This document shows, in pieces, positions 31,343-42,644 of a DNA stretch of 64,000 nucleotides. Source of the stretch: Lineus longissimus (Eukaryota; Nemertea; Pilidiophora; Heteronemertea; Lineidae); NCBI RefSeq assembly GCF_910592395.1, contig NC_088310.1, forward strand, positions 16,373,501 to 16,437,500, written 5' to 3'. Under the pieces are notes generated by a model that did no database searches, was not told the DNA's origin, and was given only the letters and a program-made list of their open reading frames with translations. Numbering within the stretch: the stretch's first letter is position 1; every line of letters begins with the position of its first letter. The translations under genes and the position numbers were made by a program.

Positions 31343-33560
31343 GTAAGGTTGTATCACATGGGTGCACGCGCACGAAATCCGTTACGTAGAAATTCTCGGT
31401 TACGTCGTGGTCAGTTTTTCCCTGATGACGTGTCCAGTTAACAAGACAAAACATTTATTTTGAAATGCATTTCCAAGGTGTTTGCATGAGAACAAAAAAC
31501 AACAAACGTGCCGTATCTCACTGGAAACGCCTGATGATTACCCTATCCGGTGTTTCATTTTGTTTAAATAAATCGTAAGCGTCGCATCGGCTCCAAGCTC
31601 TTTTCACCACCCCAAGTGGAAATATTGCCAATTGCCGAACAATCACGGAAAAACGGGAAAATCCTACATTTCTTCCTGGATAATTCTTACTGTGACCATT
31701 CCCCCGTGAATGACAGTTGGTATAAAAACTACACGAAAGTCAAAAAATATCGAGGGTCAACTTTGATATTTTGAATTTTTCACAAATCAGCGAAAAACGC
31801 ATCAACTGGCACTGGACGGCATTTCATCACACGTTAGTGTACACAAACGTCGGCAGCAGCTATAATAGAATTAATGCATGAAGTTTCTTGTTTCAGCCTA
31901 TTGAGCAGCGCTCCAGGTTTCAGAAATTCCCAAAAACATGTATTTGCCAAAACAATTGCTAAATCAACACTGGCATACACTGAGGACCAAGATATCGAAA
32001 GATTTTTTAGGAACTATTGGCGCAAAAATCCTTGTTTCTTTTTGAATGAGTGGTACACGTAGCTTGACGTAAGTACGCCTGTATGATAACACTATACAGT
32101 GCGGAGGATGGTGTCAAGGGCAGTGTCAAATAGGCCCCGGCAACTGACACAAGGCATTGTTTCAGTTCCTGCTGAGGCCAAATCATGCATCACTGGCACC
32201 ATAATCTATACATTTCTGGGTTCGTATGTATCCAGAGAAGAAGTCTATCGCTTTTTCATTGCATTTAATTCATTAATGCACCGAAAGGTGGCGCCACCTT
32301 TGAAATCACTTGGCTCCTGAAAATGGCATTATATGTGTGCGATCTTCAAACAAACGGGCCTAAACCGGTTCGAAATGAATGATTTGGGAATGTACCTTCC
32401 ACAAGCAGATAGCGAAATGCATCAAGTTTCTTTATTTGATGTGAAAACATGGTGTCGTCTTCCACAAGCAGATAGCTAAATGCATCAAGTTTCTTTATTT
32501 GATGTGAAAACATGGTGTCATCTCGACTATTTTTTCGTTATATGGCCTAGAATTTGAACCAGCATTATTCACACTTGCACAACCACGCCCAACCTCGCAT
32601 GGCATATGGAAGGCATGTTACATATTGAGGCCAAATTGGGGCTTAAGACCCGCTTCAAATAGCACAGATGCAAGGCTCATACAATCATCAAAAATCTCTC
32701 TGCACATGGAAACTAAGAGCAGGGGATCAAAGAAAATATCTCGAACATGATGGACCCATTAATAAACATGGAAACGGCCTGCGTCTTAAGAACTGCATTT
32801 CTTTGGGGGGGGGGGGGGGGACAAAACGGACCCCGTCCCCACTGTGTAGTGGCACCTAAAGTAGGCTTATATTATTAAAAGCAGAGATTTTGTTAGTGTC
32901 GGTCTCAAGTTATGATGAAAGTTTCGTATCATTTATGTAAGTTACATGCATGAAAATATTAAAACTGAGTTCAGTTTATTAAAGTAAACCTTTCAGTGTA
33001 GGATTGCTTTCAAATTTTTAATTGTCAGAACATTCATAAATGCGGCTGAGCCATTGTTACCGGGTGGGGTCTCCGTATTCTGGTATGACTGATGCTGAAA
33101 ATGAGTGATCACATGCTTCTGGCTTCAATTGGTAATGGTCGGATCCTCGCCAATTCCTGACTGTTCTGAGTATGTTGCTGAGAGGGCATGAGCCTAACTG
33201 CCGGTTGTCTAGTCTCACTGCTAGGGTTTGACCTCTCTGATATGAGTGGTGGCAGTTGTCTGAAACTCTCATTTTCAGGTATGCCACTTAGCCAGTTTTC
33301 CATTCGGTGTTACTGCTTGGCCTAGGTGCGTCCCCTGGAATTATAATTTCGCTGTGTACCGAGTTCCCATCCCAGTGATCTGAAAGAGGTAGCTGCTATC
33401 TACCGCATCCTCTTCGCTGTGAGTTCGACCTTTTCAACCAGATTCTTTGCCTGAAGCTGGTTTTTCTCAATCTCAATGACAGCCTACTTCTCCAGAATTA
33501 TAGCTACGTTCTTTACCTGTTGCAATTCCAGTTTGGCTGTCTCGGCCTCCAAATGTGTAG
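31343..33560. other. U2 intron 2, first part
   Basis: 31343-32230 matches U1. The segment 32235-33275 is specific to U2 and has a G16 run at 32805-32820 and no recognised ends. From 33277 similarity to U1 (20306 onward) resumes. The open frames at 31874-32062 and 32099-32320 either do not hold in U1 or lack usable splice phases, so they are not called. Confidence 0.45.
32396..32521 (+). repeat. tandem duplication, 63-bp unit x2
   Basis: CTTCCACAAGCAGATAGC starts at 32396 and 32459, and both copies continue GAAATGCATCAAGTTTC or TAAATGCATCAAGTTTC and end in AACATGGTGTC. Confidence 0.8.
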
Positions 33561-35130
33561 CCTTTGCCGACATTTAATCTGAAAGTGCGATGATGAGGTG
33601 TTCCTACTGTCCCTGCTTGAATTGGTCGCCATTTAATCTGAAAGTGCGATGATGAGGCGTTCCTACTGTCCCTGCTTGAATTGGTCGCCATTTAATCTGA
33701 AAGTGCGATGATGAGGCGTTCCTACTCTCCCTGCTTGAATTGGTCGCCATTTAATCTGAAAGTGCGATGATGAGGCTGTCCTACTATCCCTGCTTGAATT
33801 GGTCGCCATTTAATCTGAAAGTGCGATGATGAGGCGTTCCTACTGTCCCTGTTTGAATTGGTCGCCATTTAATCTGAAAGTGCGATGATGAGGCTGTCCT
33901 GCTGTCCCTGCTTGAATTGTTCGCCATTTAATCTGAAAGTGCGATGATGAGGCTGTCCTACTGTCCCTGCAGCTGCTTGAATTGGTCGCCATTTAATCTG
34001 AAAGTGCGATGATGAGGCTGTCCTACTGTCCCTGCTTGAATTGGTCGCCATTTAATCTGAAAGTGCGATGATGAGGCGTTCCTACTGTCCCTGCTTGAAT
34101 TAGTCGCCATTTAATCTGAAAGTGCGATGATGAGGCGTTCCTACTCTCCCTGCTTGAATTGGTCGCCATTTAATCTGAAAGTGCGATGATGAGGCTGTCC
34201 TACTATCCCTGCTTGAATTGGTCGCCATTTAATCTGAAAGTGCGATGATGAGGCGTTCCTACTGTCCCTGTTTGAATTGGTCGCCATTTAATCTGAAAGT
34301 GCGATGATGAGGCTGTCCTGCTGTCCGTGCTTGAATTGTTCGCCATTTAATCTGAAAGTGCGATGATGAGGCGTTCTTACTGTCCCTGTTTGAATTGGTC
34401 GCCATTTAATCTGAAAGTGCGATGATGAGGCTGTCCTACTGTCCCTGCTTGAATTGGTCGCCATTTAATCTGAAAGTGCGATGATGAGGCGTTCCTACTG
34501 TCCCTGCTTGAATTGGTCGCCATTTAATCTGAAAGTGCGATGATGAGGCTGTCCTACTGTCCCTGCTTGAATTGGTCGCCATTTAATCTGAAAGTGCGAT
34601 GATGAGGCTGTCCTACTGTCCCTGCTTGAATTGGTCGCCATTTAATCTGAAAGTGCGATGATGAGGCGTTCCTTCTGTCCCTGCTTGAATTGGTCGCCAT
34701 TTAATCTGAAAGTGCGATGATGAGGCGTTCCTACTGTCCCTGCTTGAATTGGTCGCCATTTAATCTGAAAGTGCGATGATGAGGCGTTCCTACTGTCCCT
34801 GCTTGAATTGGTCGCCATTTAATCTGAAAGTGCGATGATGAGGCTGTCCTACTGTCCCTGCTTGAATTGGTCGCCATTTAATCTGAAAGTGCGATGATGA
34901 GGCTGTCCTACTGTCCCTGCTTGAATTGGTCGCCATTTAATCTGAAAGTGCGATGATGAGGCGTTCCTACTGTCCCTGCTTGAATTGGTCGCCATTTAAT
35001 CTGAAAGTGCGATGATGAGGCGTTCCTACTGTCCCTGCTTGAATTGTTCGCCATTTAATCTGAAAGTGCGACAATGAGGCTGTCCTACTATCCCTGCTTG
35101 AATTGGTCGCCATTTAATCTGAAAGTGCGA
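33561..35130 (+). repeat. 59-bp minisatellite, about 27 units
   Basis: Unit core: GCCATTTAATCTGAAAGTGC, then GATGATGAGGC, then GTTCCTACTGTCCCTGCTTG and AATTGGTC. Units fall mainly into two types, GAGGCGTTCC and GAGGCTGTCC. One unit has a 6-bp insertion (AGCTGC near 33970). Runs of variants (CTCTCC, ACTATCC, CCTGTTTG, CCTGCTGTCC) repeat with a spacing of about seven units, a higher-order pattern. U1 has one unit at the same place, so the array is a U2-specific expansion. It is not CRISPR: there are no variable spacers. Confidence 0.95.
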
Positions 35131-36134
35131 TAATCGATTATTCTGGTATTATTTCAAAAATTCAAAGAGGTTGTCAGGTGTATTTAAAGTCTTTGTCTGA
35201 AACATTTCCTCCCAAAAAACATAGTGTGTTTTTTGTGTTTTTATTCGCACTATTTTGTAGCGTGTGGAAATGGGAGTATGATTCGGTTCATTCGTGCAGA
35301 CGATCATTCGAAGCGAGCTGAGTTCTGGCCCTTTAACCTGTTTAATGGGCTCAAAAGAAGACTAAATATTCACCTTAGTGATATCAAACAGGGTTACATC
35401 AGAGCAGACCAGAACATGTTTAGGAAATCGTGACATTTATGGCATTTTGTTCGAGCATCTTTCTGCCTACATTCGTGTGTATCATAAATGCAATACGCGT
35501 GCAATGGACGCCAATACCACGGTGGATAACCGTAGTGGTTTAGCGAGCAATATACGGTTTAACGAATTTCTGTTTTGCCATGATTTTCTAGGTAGCACAT
35601 ATTTTTACAATTTTCGGTAGTTTCTGTGGTTTAATCCGGTTCTGCGTATCGGCCATTGTAGTTTACATTAGTAGGCATAACTTCGTAAAACGGAGCTATA
35701 TAATATTCACGTTGAAAAGTGAAAATTTGATGATGTTCAAAGACATCATTTTATGGCGAAGCCACAGAAATTTACGCCATTTTTGCAGGGCAATCTTGTA
35801 CTGCAATGCTAACAGTAATGACTGACGAAGAAACAACTAATATGCATTTCGCATTGCTGAGATACAGTGCAGTGTGTACGGGTTGTATGGTCCAACGATT
35901 TAGAATAATGTTTTGCATTTCACTCGACATTTGGCCCTGACAGTCATATTTCCCAATCTAAAATGTAGCCTTACTACCAATATTTGATCGTTTTCGCCTT
36001 CGCGGCGCGGGAATTGCCTACAATGAGCCAACTACTTTACTCTATATTTCAGGAGCAATATTTCTTTGAAACTTTTGTGAGAATACGTCGACGGAAATGC
36101 GCGGTCCCGTCGAGCACTATCTCATACACCATCC
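35131..36134. other. U2 intron 2 shared with U1
   Basis: Matches 20561-21559. The frame ending RADQNMFRKS is open a little longer than in U1. It ends at the BEL insertion, inside the zinc-finger fragment. Confidence 0.5.
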
Positions 36135-36139
36135 CGGAG

Positions 36140-37132
36140 TGGTGGAGACAGGGATGGAAAACTCGACAAGTCGGGAGTCGATTTCTAATCTTTTTTAACA
36201 CCATAACATGGGGTTTTCTGAAATAGTACAAACATGTGTCACAATCAGAAACAGTACATCATAACCATAACGAGGTCCACCACGTTCAAGGCGCTTAAAA
36301 TCAAAAGAAGTAAGTCCAGGTATGGTGACCGCAGCTTCTCATGCTGTGGCCCATACCTGTGGAACAAACTTCCTGTTTCCGTCAGGGCTCTACCAGAAAC
36401 ATCATTTAAGAGGCAACTCAAAACTACCTTGTTTGAGGACTATTTAGGGGGGGTGGCGCCTTGAGCGTGGTGGACCACGGAAAGGCGCCCAATATAAGTT
36501 TTTCAATTCATTCATTCATACTTCATCATAACCATACTTGTAGTATACAAATGTCCTCAAATTTGTCTTCCCTACAACATGGTCTTACACAGAGAACTAA
36601 AACCTACATATTACTGTCACACAGATCATTGAAAACAGTCCTAAATATTCTCATAAACTTAGTACATGACAGAATGATATTGGTACTGTAAAATCGCTAG
36701 GAGACGTTGCTCCTGTACACAGAGTGCTTTCTCAATGCATAGATGTACGCATCGCACGAGGCGCGCACTCATTGAAACTTCTGGCGAAGCATTCAAGAGA
36801 TCGGACAATCAAACCTTGATTTTGATGTACACCTTTAACTATTCTGAATGACAGTGGGCTAGGGGTTTCTATACATATTTTGCTTTTACCTGAATCTTGA
36901 AACCTCCCGATTCAAACCATAAAGAGTTACAAAAAACCCACAAAAAAGAGGGACGAAGTCCGCGAAGACCTTCCCTGACAAATCGAAATGGCTGAAGCGA
37001 ATGTTACGTCATTGCAGCTCACGGACGCGGGGTTGTCTCAGTGAGCGCGCGCAAGTTAAAGTTAGCGAGGGAACATGTCAAAGTTGACGATAGGTAAATA
37101 AAACTGGGAAAATAGGCGCAATATTCAAAACA
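36140..37132 (-). repeat. BEL 3' LTR (carrying a nested non-LTR fragment)
   Basis: The LTR is 993 bp here against 739 bp at the other end; the difference is the insertion at 36270-36517. On the minus strand it starts TGTTTTGAATATTGCGCC and ends GTCTCCACCA. Confidence 0.9.
36270..36517 (+). mobile_element. 5'-truncated CR1/Jockey-like fragment nested in the LTR
   Basis: Absent from the other LTR, where CATAACCATACTTCATC is continuous. It encodes the C-terminal end of a non-LTR ORF2 (SRYGDRSFSCCGPYLWNKLP, then FKRQLKTTLFEDYL, stop at 36462-36464) followed by a short 3' UTR ending in TTCA/ATTC repeats. The block is homologous to 11640-11783 but is a different element copy. Confidence 0.75.
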
Positions 37133-37288
37133 TCCTCCGGGCGCCAAAGGACGCGCTTATGATTATAACGCGGACGCATTAATTTTTTATGATACAGAAA
37201 TAGAAATGTCTATAATAGAATAAACTTGGAATGACGGAATAGGATGATGGAATATGGGGCGAGACCAACAGGCACAAAAACACAATAT

Positions 37289-37756
37289 CTATTGGTCCCA
37301 ATGAACCACCTCCTCACTTCCAACGAAATCACTGTCCTCACCATCACACTCTAGGATAGGAACACATCTCTGAATTGAACGATTCCTGAAACCGGTCTTG
37401 ACTTTGACGCGAACATTGCGGATGACACTGTCGTCTCCAGGGAATACTTCTTCGATTCGACCTAGCTCCCATTGACCGCGCACTGCACTTGGATCAACCA
37501 AAAGGACAATGTCACCAACCTGAACCTCTCTGTCCTTCCGAAGCCACTTAGACCTTCTTTGCAATGTGGGCAAATATTCCCGAACAAACCGTGTCCAAAA
37601 CTGATTTACCAAACTATGGGTAAATTCAAATCTCTTGTGGAGATTTTTGGCTGGGTTGAATGGACCTTGTGGCGTTTCAGCCGATGCTCTTCCAAGAAGA
37701 AAGTGGTTGGGCGTTAAGGGCCGTAAATCATTGGGATCATTTGAACTATAACCCAA
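37289..37756 (-). CDS. BEL pol C-terminal domain (DUF5641-like)
   Basis: The 155-residue frame contains LTPNHFLLGR, FWTRFVREYLPTLQRRSKW and VGDIVLLVDPSAVRGQWELG, the standard domain that follows the integrase in BEL/Pao Pol. It overlaps the end of the integrase frame in another frame near 37714-37756, where the family sequence would be continuous. One frameshift therefore separates it from the rest of pol. Confidence 0.8.
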   Translation of the reverse strand: MGYSSNDPNDLRPLTPNHFLLGRASAETPQGPFNPAKNLHKRFEFTHSLVNQFWTRFVREYLPTLQRRSKWLRKDREVQVGDIVLLVDPSAVRGQWELGRIEEVFPGDDSVIRNVRVKVKTGFRNRSIQRCVPILECDGEDSDFVGSEEVVHWDQ

Positions 37757-39177
37757 TGGCTGGAGTTGACCAGATTCTGGACCTCCGCGAATACTGTGGA
37801 CATTTCATTCCACGAGAGGGTTTGTTGTCCAACAACTAACTTGAGACCTTTCTTGACCAATTTCACAAGTGATTCATAAAATCCTCCCTGGTTTGGACTT
37901 AGAGGGGTTATAAAACGCAACTTGACCTGGTGGAGGACGGCAAACCTTTGAATTTGCTCTCGCCCTTCCTGTACAAGTTTTCTTAGCTCCTTCTTCGTGC
38001 TGATAAAGGAGCTACCATTGTCTGAGATGATAGTTGACGGCCATCCATGATGCGAGACAAATCTCCTGAAGGCATGGAGAAATGCCTGAGTGGAAAAATT
38101 TTCCACAATCTCAAGATGTACTGCCCTTACAGTACCACAGGTGAAGATGGCTCCCCAAGCCTTCGTGCTCTTATTTCTACCACATTTGAGGAGGAATGGA
38201 CCAAACAGATCAAGGCTTGTAGTACTGTAGACTGGAGCAAACAATGCAAGACGCTCACTGGGTAGGTCAGCCATCCAAGGGACCAGTGGAGACTTGCGCA
38301 ATTTCCTAAACACAACACAATCTCTAACAATCTGACGTGCCAAATTCCGACCTCTCAGAAACCAGTACTTTCTCCGGCCATGGCAGAGAGTACTTTCAGA
38401 CCCGCAATGTCCATTTTTCCAGTGGACATTTCTCATCAACAATCTGGAAATGTGGCAAGATGCTGGGAGGAGAAAAGGATGATTTTCATCATAGGACAGT
38501 GGAGACTTGCGAAGACGACCTCCTACCCTGAGCAAACCCTGATTGTCCTCAAAGGGAGCCAGATCCTTGCAACGAGTTTCCCAATCAATGAGCCCTCTCT
38601 GAGCAGTAGAAACCCAGTACCTTTCAGCTCTTTCTCGTTCTCCTGGTTCAAGCTCTCCTGTCTTCCTATCCTTCTTTCTTGCCCTGGCCCTCAGATTACC
38701 AATGAAGCGGAGGCACAATGCTGGCACATTGATGAGTCTAGGCCAACTTGAATAGTCTTCACACTTGATTGGTGGAACAATCTTCACAGCTGCAGACATC
38801 TTGGGGGGTTGTCTTTCCGGTCTCTTCTCACAATCCCTTTCAGCAATCTTCCACGACGGCTGAGCTGGCCAATGTGTCTCTCCTTTCCTCAGAAACTCTG
38901 GCCCCTCAATCCAGCGACCGGCCATCTCTTCTGGTGTCAATCCCCTGGTGAGATCATCCGCAGAATTCTGGGCTGTTGGGACAAACTTCCAAACTGAGGG
39001 ATCCCAGGTTGCCTGAATTTCAGCAACTCTTACCCCAACAAATTGCTTCAAGGAGAGAGAGTCAGACTTGACCCAGTGGAGGACAATCTCAGAATCAGAC
39101 CACAAGTGGACCTCAGGCTTGGTACGCAGCTCAGAATGAATAGTCTTAGCCAGACGTGAGGCGATGAGAGCTGCCAT
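37714..39177 (-). CDS. BEL RNase H C-terminal part and integrase
   Basis: The 487-residue frame begins in the RNase H region (MAALIASRLAKTIHSEL, LWSDSEIVLHWVKS) and continues through an HHCC-type integrase zinc region (HISRLLMRNVHWKNGHCGSE). The integrase core has its catalytic residues visible in TSLDLFGPF, TIISDNGSSF and SPNQGGFYESLVKL (D, D, E). This enzyme joins element DNA to the host chromosome. The RNase H start lies in the preceding frame, so a frameshift near 39180-39190 splits the domain. The last ~15 residues are out of frame relative to the family. Confidence 0.85.
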   Translation of the reverse strand: MAALIASRLAKTIHSELRTKPEVHLWSDSEIVLHWVKSDSLSLKQFVGVRVAEIQATWDPSVWKFVPTAQNSADDLTRGLTPEEMAGRWIEGPEFLRKGETHWPAQPSWKIAERDCEKRPERQPPKMSAAVKIVPPIKCEDYSSWPRLINVPALCLRFIGNLRARARKKDRKTGELEPGERERAERYWVSTAQRGLIDWETRCKDLAPFEDNQGLLRVGGRLRKSPLSYDENHPFLLPASCHISRLLMRNVHWKNGHCGSESTLCHGRRKYWFLRGRNLARQIVRDCVVFRKLRKSPLVPWMADLPSERLALFAPVYSTTSLDLFGPFLLKCGRNKSTKAWGAIFTCGTVRAVHLEIVENFSTQAFLHAFRRFVSHHGWPSTIISDNGSSFISTKKELRKLVQEGREQIQRFAVLHQVKLRFITPLSPNQGGFYESLVKLVKKGLKLVVGQQTLSWNEMSTVFAEVQNLVNSSHWVIVQMIPMIYGP

Positions 39178-40499
39178 CAGCTCAAGGCGCGGAATTGTGG
39201 TTTGGTGGAGTCGGCCACCCTAGCCTTAGACGAGAACAGGCGGACGCTAATACCATCAGCTGTTGGCCACAGCATGTAGGCAACAGCCCCATATGCATGA
39301 ATGCTGGCATCCCCGAATACATGAAGTTGGGGAATTTCCAATGCGTCGTCTGGTTTGACTGACCTAGGGACAGACACTGTCTCAAGTTGTTTGAAACTGG
39401 AGAAAATCTCATTCCATCGCTGAACCTGGTCGGGGGGCATACCAGTGTCCCAACCAAAGTCCTTGAATCTCCAAATGTCCTGCATGGCAATTTTGGCAGT
39501 GATTGTGACTGGGGTAGCAAGACCAAGTTGATCAAAGAGAGTTGACAGATGAGACAATACAGACCTCTTAGTCAAAGACGAGTTAGGTGGATCCTTCACC
39601 TTGAAATGAATCAAATCAGTGCTATGATCCCAAGAGACCCCGAGGGTCTTGACGCTATCGCTACTGCTACCTCCAAGACTAATAGACTCACCACTATGCA
39701 CACTAGCTGGCTGACCTTCAGGTTTACCGATACCACGAGAAATGTACCACTCCTTGACTCTGAAGCTCCCTGTCGCTAGGATTTCATCAAGATCACTCAT
39801 CTTGCCTCGGGCAACGTCTGTCTTTCCACAGGAATGTATCATGTCGTCCATGTATCGATCTTCTTCTAGGACCTGGGCAGCCTCCGGGTGAGACGTTTTG
39901 TGGCGCTCAGCTATCTTCAACATCACTAGGCTCGCCATGTGAGGGGATGATCGATCACCAAATGCAACTCTGGTCAGCTTGAAGATTTCAGGGTCTCTTG
40001 TGTCATATCGGTTTCGCCACAGAAAACGATGCACCTCGGTATCCTCAGGCTTCAACAAAATCTGAAGGAACATTTTAGAGATGTCACCCACAATAGCAAC
40101 TAAGTCCTCCCTGAACCTAAGCAATACTCCAAGCAAGTTTCCAATCAAGTTTGGGCCCTTATATAGAAAAGAATTCAAGGAGACACCCTGGAACTGACAA
40201 GCTGGGTCAAAGACTACTCTTAGGGGTGTGCTGAGTTTATCAGGACGGTATATGCCATGATGCGGCAGATAAAACCTAGGCCTCTTCTCAAGATCACAGG
40301 GGTCAACCCTTACGGCCCATCCCTTGTTGACATATTCCTGGACGGCGGCATCATAAAGCAAAGCCTTCTCTGGAGTACGAGACAGACTCCTTTCCAAAGA
40401 AATTAGCCTCTTCTTGGTCAGGCAATAATTGTCAGGCAAGAGACAGAGATCTCTCTTCCAGGGTAAACCGATCATGTATCGGTCCCCCTCCAGACTCAC
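39177..40499 (-). CDS. BEL reverse transcriptase
   Basis: The 440-residue frame has the BEL/Pao signature LRVVFDPACQFQGVSLNS, YKGPNLIGNLLGVLLRFRED, VGDISKMFLQI and the catalytic box RYMDDMIHS. It ends with the RNase H start LHVFGDASIHAYGAVAYM. It copies element RNA into DNA. Two in-frame stops (near 40599 and 40506) separate it from gag-protease in the same frame, so the original was one polyprotein broken by nonsense mutations. Confidence 0.85.
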   Translation of the reverse strand: MSLEGDRYMIGLPWKRDLCLLPDNYCLTKKRLISLERSLSRTPEKALLYDAAVQEYVNKGWAVRVDPCDLEKRPRFYLPHHGIYRPDKLSTPLRVVFDPACQFQGVSLNSFLYKGPNLIGNLLGVLLRFREDLVAIVGDISKMFLQILLKPEDTEVHRFLWRNRYDTRDPEIFKLTRVAFGDRSSPHMASLVMLKIAERHKTSHPEAAQVLEEDRYMDDMIHSCGKTDVARGKMSDLDEILATGSFRVKEWYISRGIGKPEGQPASVHSGESISLGGSSSDSVKTLGVSWDHSTDLIHFKVKDPPNSSLTKRSVLSHLSTLFDQLGLATPVTITAKIAMQDIWRFKDFGWDTGMPPDQVQRWNEIFSSFKQLETVSVPRSVKPDDALEIPQLHVFGDASIHAYGAVAYMLWPTADGISVRLFSSKARVADSTKPQFRALS

Positions 40500-40598
40500 A
40501 GAGCTCTCCTACAGCGCTAGAGACTTCCTGTCCTCTGAGGACATGGGATCAACAGGGCATTGACAAGTTGGGGCTATGACCCCAAGCACCTCCAGATC

Positions 40599-42644
40599 TT
40601 ACAAGTCAGACATATCAACCTTCCTAACCAGATTCACAGACAGCCGCTTAGGGGCCTTCCCCTCAGAACCGATTACATACCAACCCAGTGGGAAGCGCTT
40701 GGCTATGGGCTCAAAATCCAATCCACGCCTGACCTCTTCCTCTGAGTGGAGATGACTGTACTGAACCCCCGATATAAGGTCGACTGGACCACCAGGGTGA
40801 GAGATGTTCAAATCCCTGAGATGAGAAAATGAATGCAAATATTCCATGTTCAAAGGTGGGACCTCAGATACTGTGCAATCCATCTCATGAGCCTCAACTA
40901 AGTGCTCCTCCCCTCCATCCAAATGGGAAATCCAGAACTTTAGTCTTCGACTATCCTGCTGGCCCTGCTGTGACCCACCAACAACTTGAACTTCAATGGG
41001 CTCGTTCTTGCCCTGGAGGCCCAAACCTCTTTCAAAATCCCTCCGGATAATGTTGGTCGTTGACCCTGAATCAACCAAGACATTCCCCTGCCTGATCCTA
41101 CCATTCTCAGCCCTAAACAACACCCTAACTACAGGCAGAATACCATTTTTGTCAATAGCCGCTGTGGCAGAACCTGAAAAAGGAGCAGACTGGACAATCG
41201 GAGGTGGAGAGTCAACATGTAGCATCACATGATGCCACCAAGTGCATCCAGCTTTCCCACATTTCCTCTTCGACCTGCAGTCTTTAGATCGATGACCCCT
41301 GACTAGACTTGAAAAACACAGATTATGTGTCTTGACAAGATTGTGACGTTCTGAGACTGAATTACTGATAAATGTGGGGCACTCAGGCACCTTGTGTGGC
41401 TCAGAGCAGATGTAACACTTATACTTGACAGCCTGCGCAGCAAAGGATCGACTACCGGTTCCTTGCTTTTCATACTTACTACCAGCACCACCCTTGTCAG
41501 TGGAGCGGAGATCCCCAAAGTCTGGGGCGCACTTTGCCCTGACTTTCTTGCGTAGGAAATCGGACAGATCGGTTATTGATGGCGCGCGTATAGGGTCACG
41601 CTCGCGAATGTGGGTGGCTGTGTCCTGCCACTTGTCAATGAGGTAATCAGGGAGACGCTGGACGATGCGGCGTAGAGTTGCAACGGCGTTCACATCAGCG
41701 AAGTACTGGAGGCGCTGCAGACCTGCGATGACATTAATAGCATCAATGGAGAAATCACGAAGACCAAGTGCATCTCTAGAATTATCAATCTTTTTACCCT
41801 TCGCAATTCTATCAATAAAGGCACGAGCAACTACACTGCGGGCCCCAAATTGGTCCTTAAGTTGTTTCAACGCGGTTGCATACATCACACCTGCACATCC
41901 TAAACCAGCTATCAAACGTTCAGCATCACCACAGAGATGCATTCTCAATTGCGCAAGACGGGCATCATCTTTGAGCTGTGGTTTCTCATGAATGTGTAGT
42001 TTAAAACTATTGATAAAGTCTACATAATCGATCGCTTTACCGCTGAACGATTTTGTCTTTAATGTAGGAATGTCTCTACCCGCCTCTATGCGATAGAGGG
42101 CAGACGCTATAGTCAATTCACCACTGACACCACCGGGCAATACTGTCTCTTGAAACTCCACCAGTTCATCGATCCACCGGTCGAAGGCGGGCTCTGGATC
42201 CAACGCGACTCCGGCAGATAGTCGAACACCAGACCGAATCGAAGACGGGCTGGCAAGCGGTACACCAATGGACGGTGTACTTGACAGCGACAATGGACCA
42301 GCAGCAGTCATCACTTCGGACAAGACGGGCGGCGGACCAAAACCAGGTGGCAACGTAGCAGGAACAGTCGGCAGCGAAGCGGAAAACAGCCCAGGAGGGG
42401 CCGTCGTGGCAGCAGCAGCAGTAGTACCGCTTGGCAGCGACACAGGAACCAGTCCAGCAGGGGGCGACGTGGTAACAGCAGTGACTGGCGGCAATGACAC
42501 AGGAACCAGTCCAGCAGAGGGCGACGTGGTGACAGCAGCACCGGATGCAGGCCCACTAGTAGAAGCTGTGGGGGAAGGTCCGAGCTTTGGCCAGCTTCGA
42601 TTGATGGGCAGCGGCTTCATCAATAAAGTTGTAATACACCTCAA
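40599..42644 (-). CDS. gag: BEL Gag-protease
   Basis: The 681-residue frame has a long Pro/Ala/Thr-rich N-terminal linker with short tandem repeats (GLVPVSLPP, GLFSASLPT), then the DUF1759-type gag region (LPTLKTKSFSGKAIDYVDF near residue 205). Zinc-knuckle-like clusters follow (CYICSEPHKVPEC, CGKAGCTWWHHVMLH), then an aspartic protease motif VLVDSGSTTNIIRR. It forms the particle and processes the polyprotein. The first ~20 residues of this frame are out of register; the true N terminus lies upstream in another frame. Confidence 0.85.
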   Translation of the reverse strand: MRCITTLLMKPLPINRSWPKLGPSPTASTSGPASGAAVTTSPSAGLVPVSLPPVTAVTTSPPAGLVPVSLPSGTTAAAATTAPPGLFSASLPTVPATLPPGFGPPPVLSEVMTAAGPLSLSSTPSIGVPLASPSSIRSGVRLSAGVALDPEPAFDRWIDELVEFQETVLPGGVSGELTIASALYRIEAGRDIPTLKTKSFSGKAIDYVDFINSFKLHIHEKPQLKDDARLAQLRMHLCGDAERLIAGLGCAGVMYATALKQLKDQFGARSVVARAFIDRIAKGKKIDNSRDALGLRDFSIDAINVIAGLQRLQYFADVNAVATLRRIVQRLPDYLIDKWQDTATHIRERDPIRAPSITDLSDFLRKKVRAKCAPDFGDLRSTDKGGAGSKYEKQGTGSRSFAAQAVKYKCYICSEPHKVPECPTFISNSVSERHNLVKTHNLCFSSLVRGHRSKDCRSKRKCGKAGCTWWHHVMLHVDSPPPIVQSAPFSGSATAAIDKNGILPVVRVLFRAENGRIRQGNVLVDSGSTTNIIRRDFERGLGLQGKNEPIEVQVVGGSQQGQQDSRRLKFWISHLDGGEEHLVEAHEMDCTVSEVPPLNMEYLHSFSHLRDLNISHPGGPVDLISGVQYSHLHSEEEVRRGLDFEPIAKRFPLGWYVIGSEGKAPKRLSVNLVRKVDMSDL

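Noticed and set aside
31874-32062. Extra exon after TTGTTTCAG in intron 2 of U2
   Set aside because: The open reading needs an entry phase that does not match the PAN exon, and the same frame has TAA in U1; in the matching phase it stops after 21 codons in both units.
33561-35130. CRISPR-like regular repeat
   Set aside because: The 59-bp units are joined head to tail without unique spacers, and the host is an animal genome. It is a minisatellite.
35224-35433. Exon with RADDHSKRAEFWPFNLFNG
   Set aside because: The acceptor is good, but its phase does not fit the PAN exon, there is no clear donor and the U1 copy stops early. Left as unresolved intron sequence.
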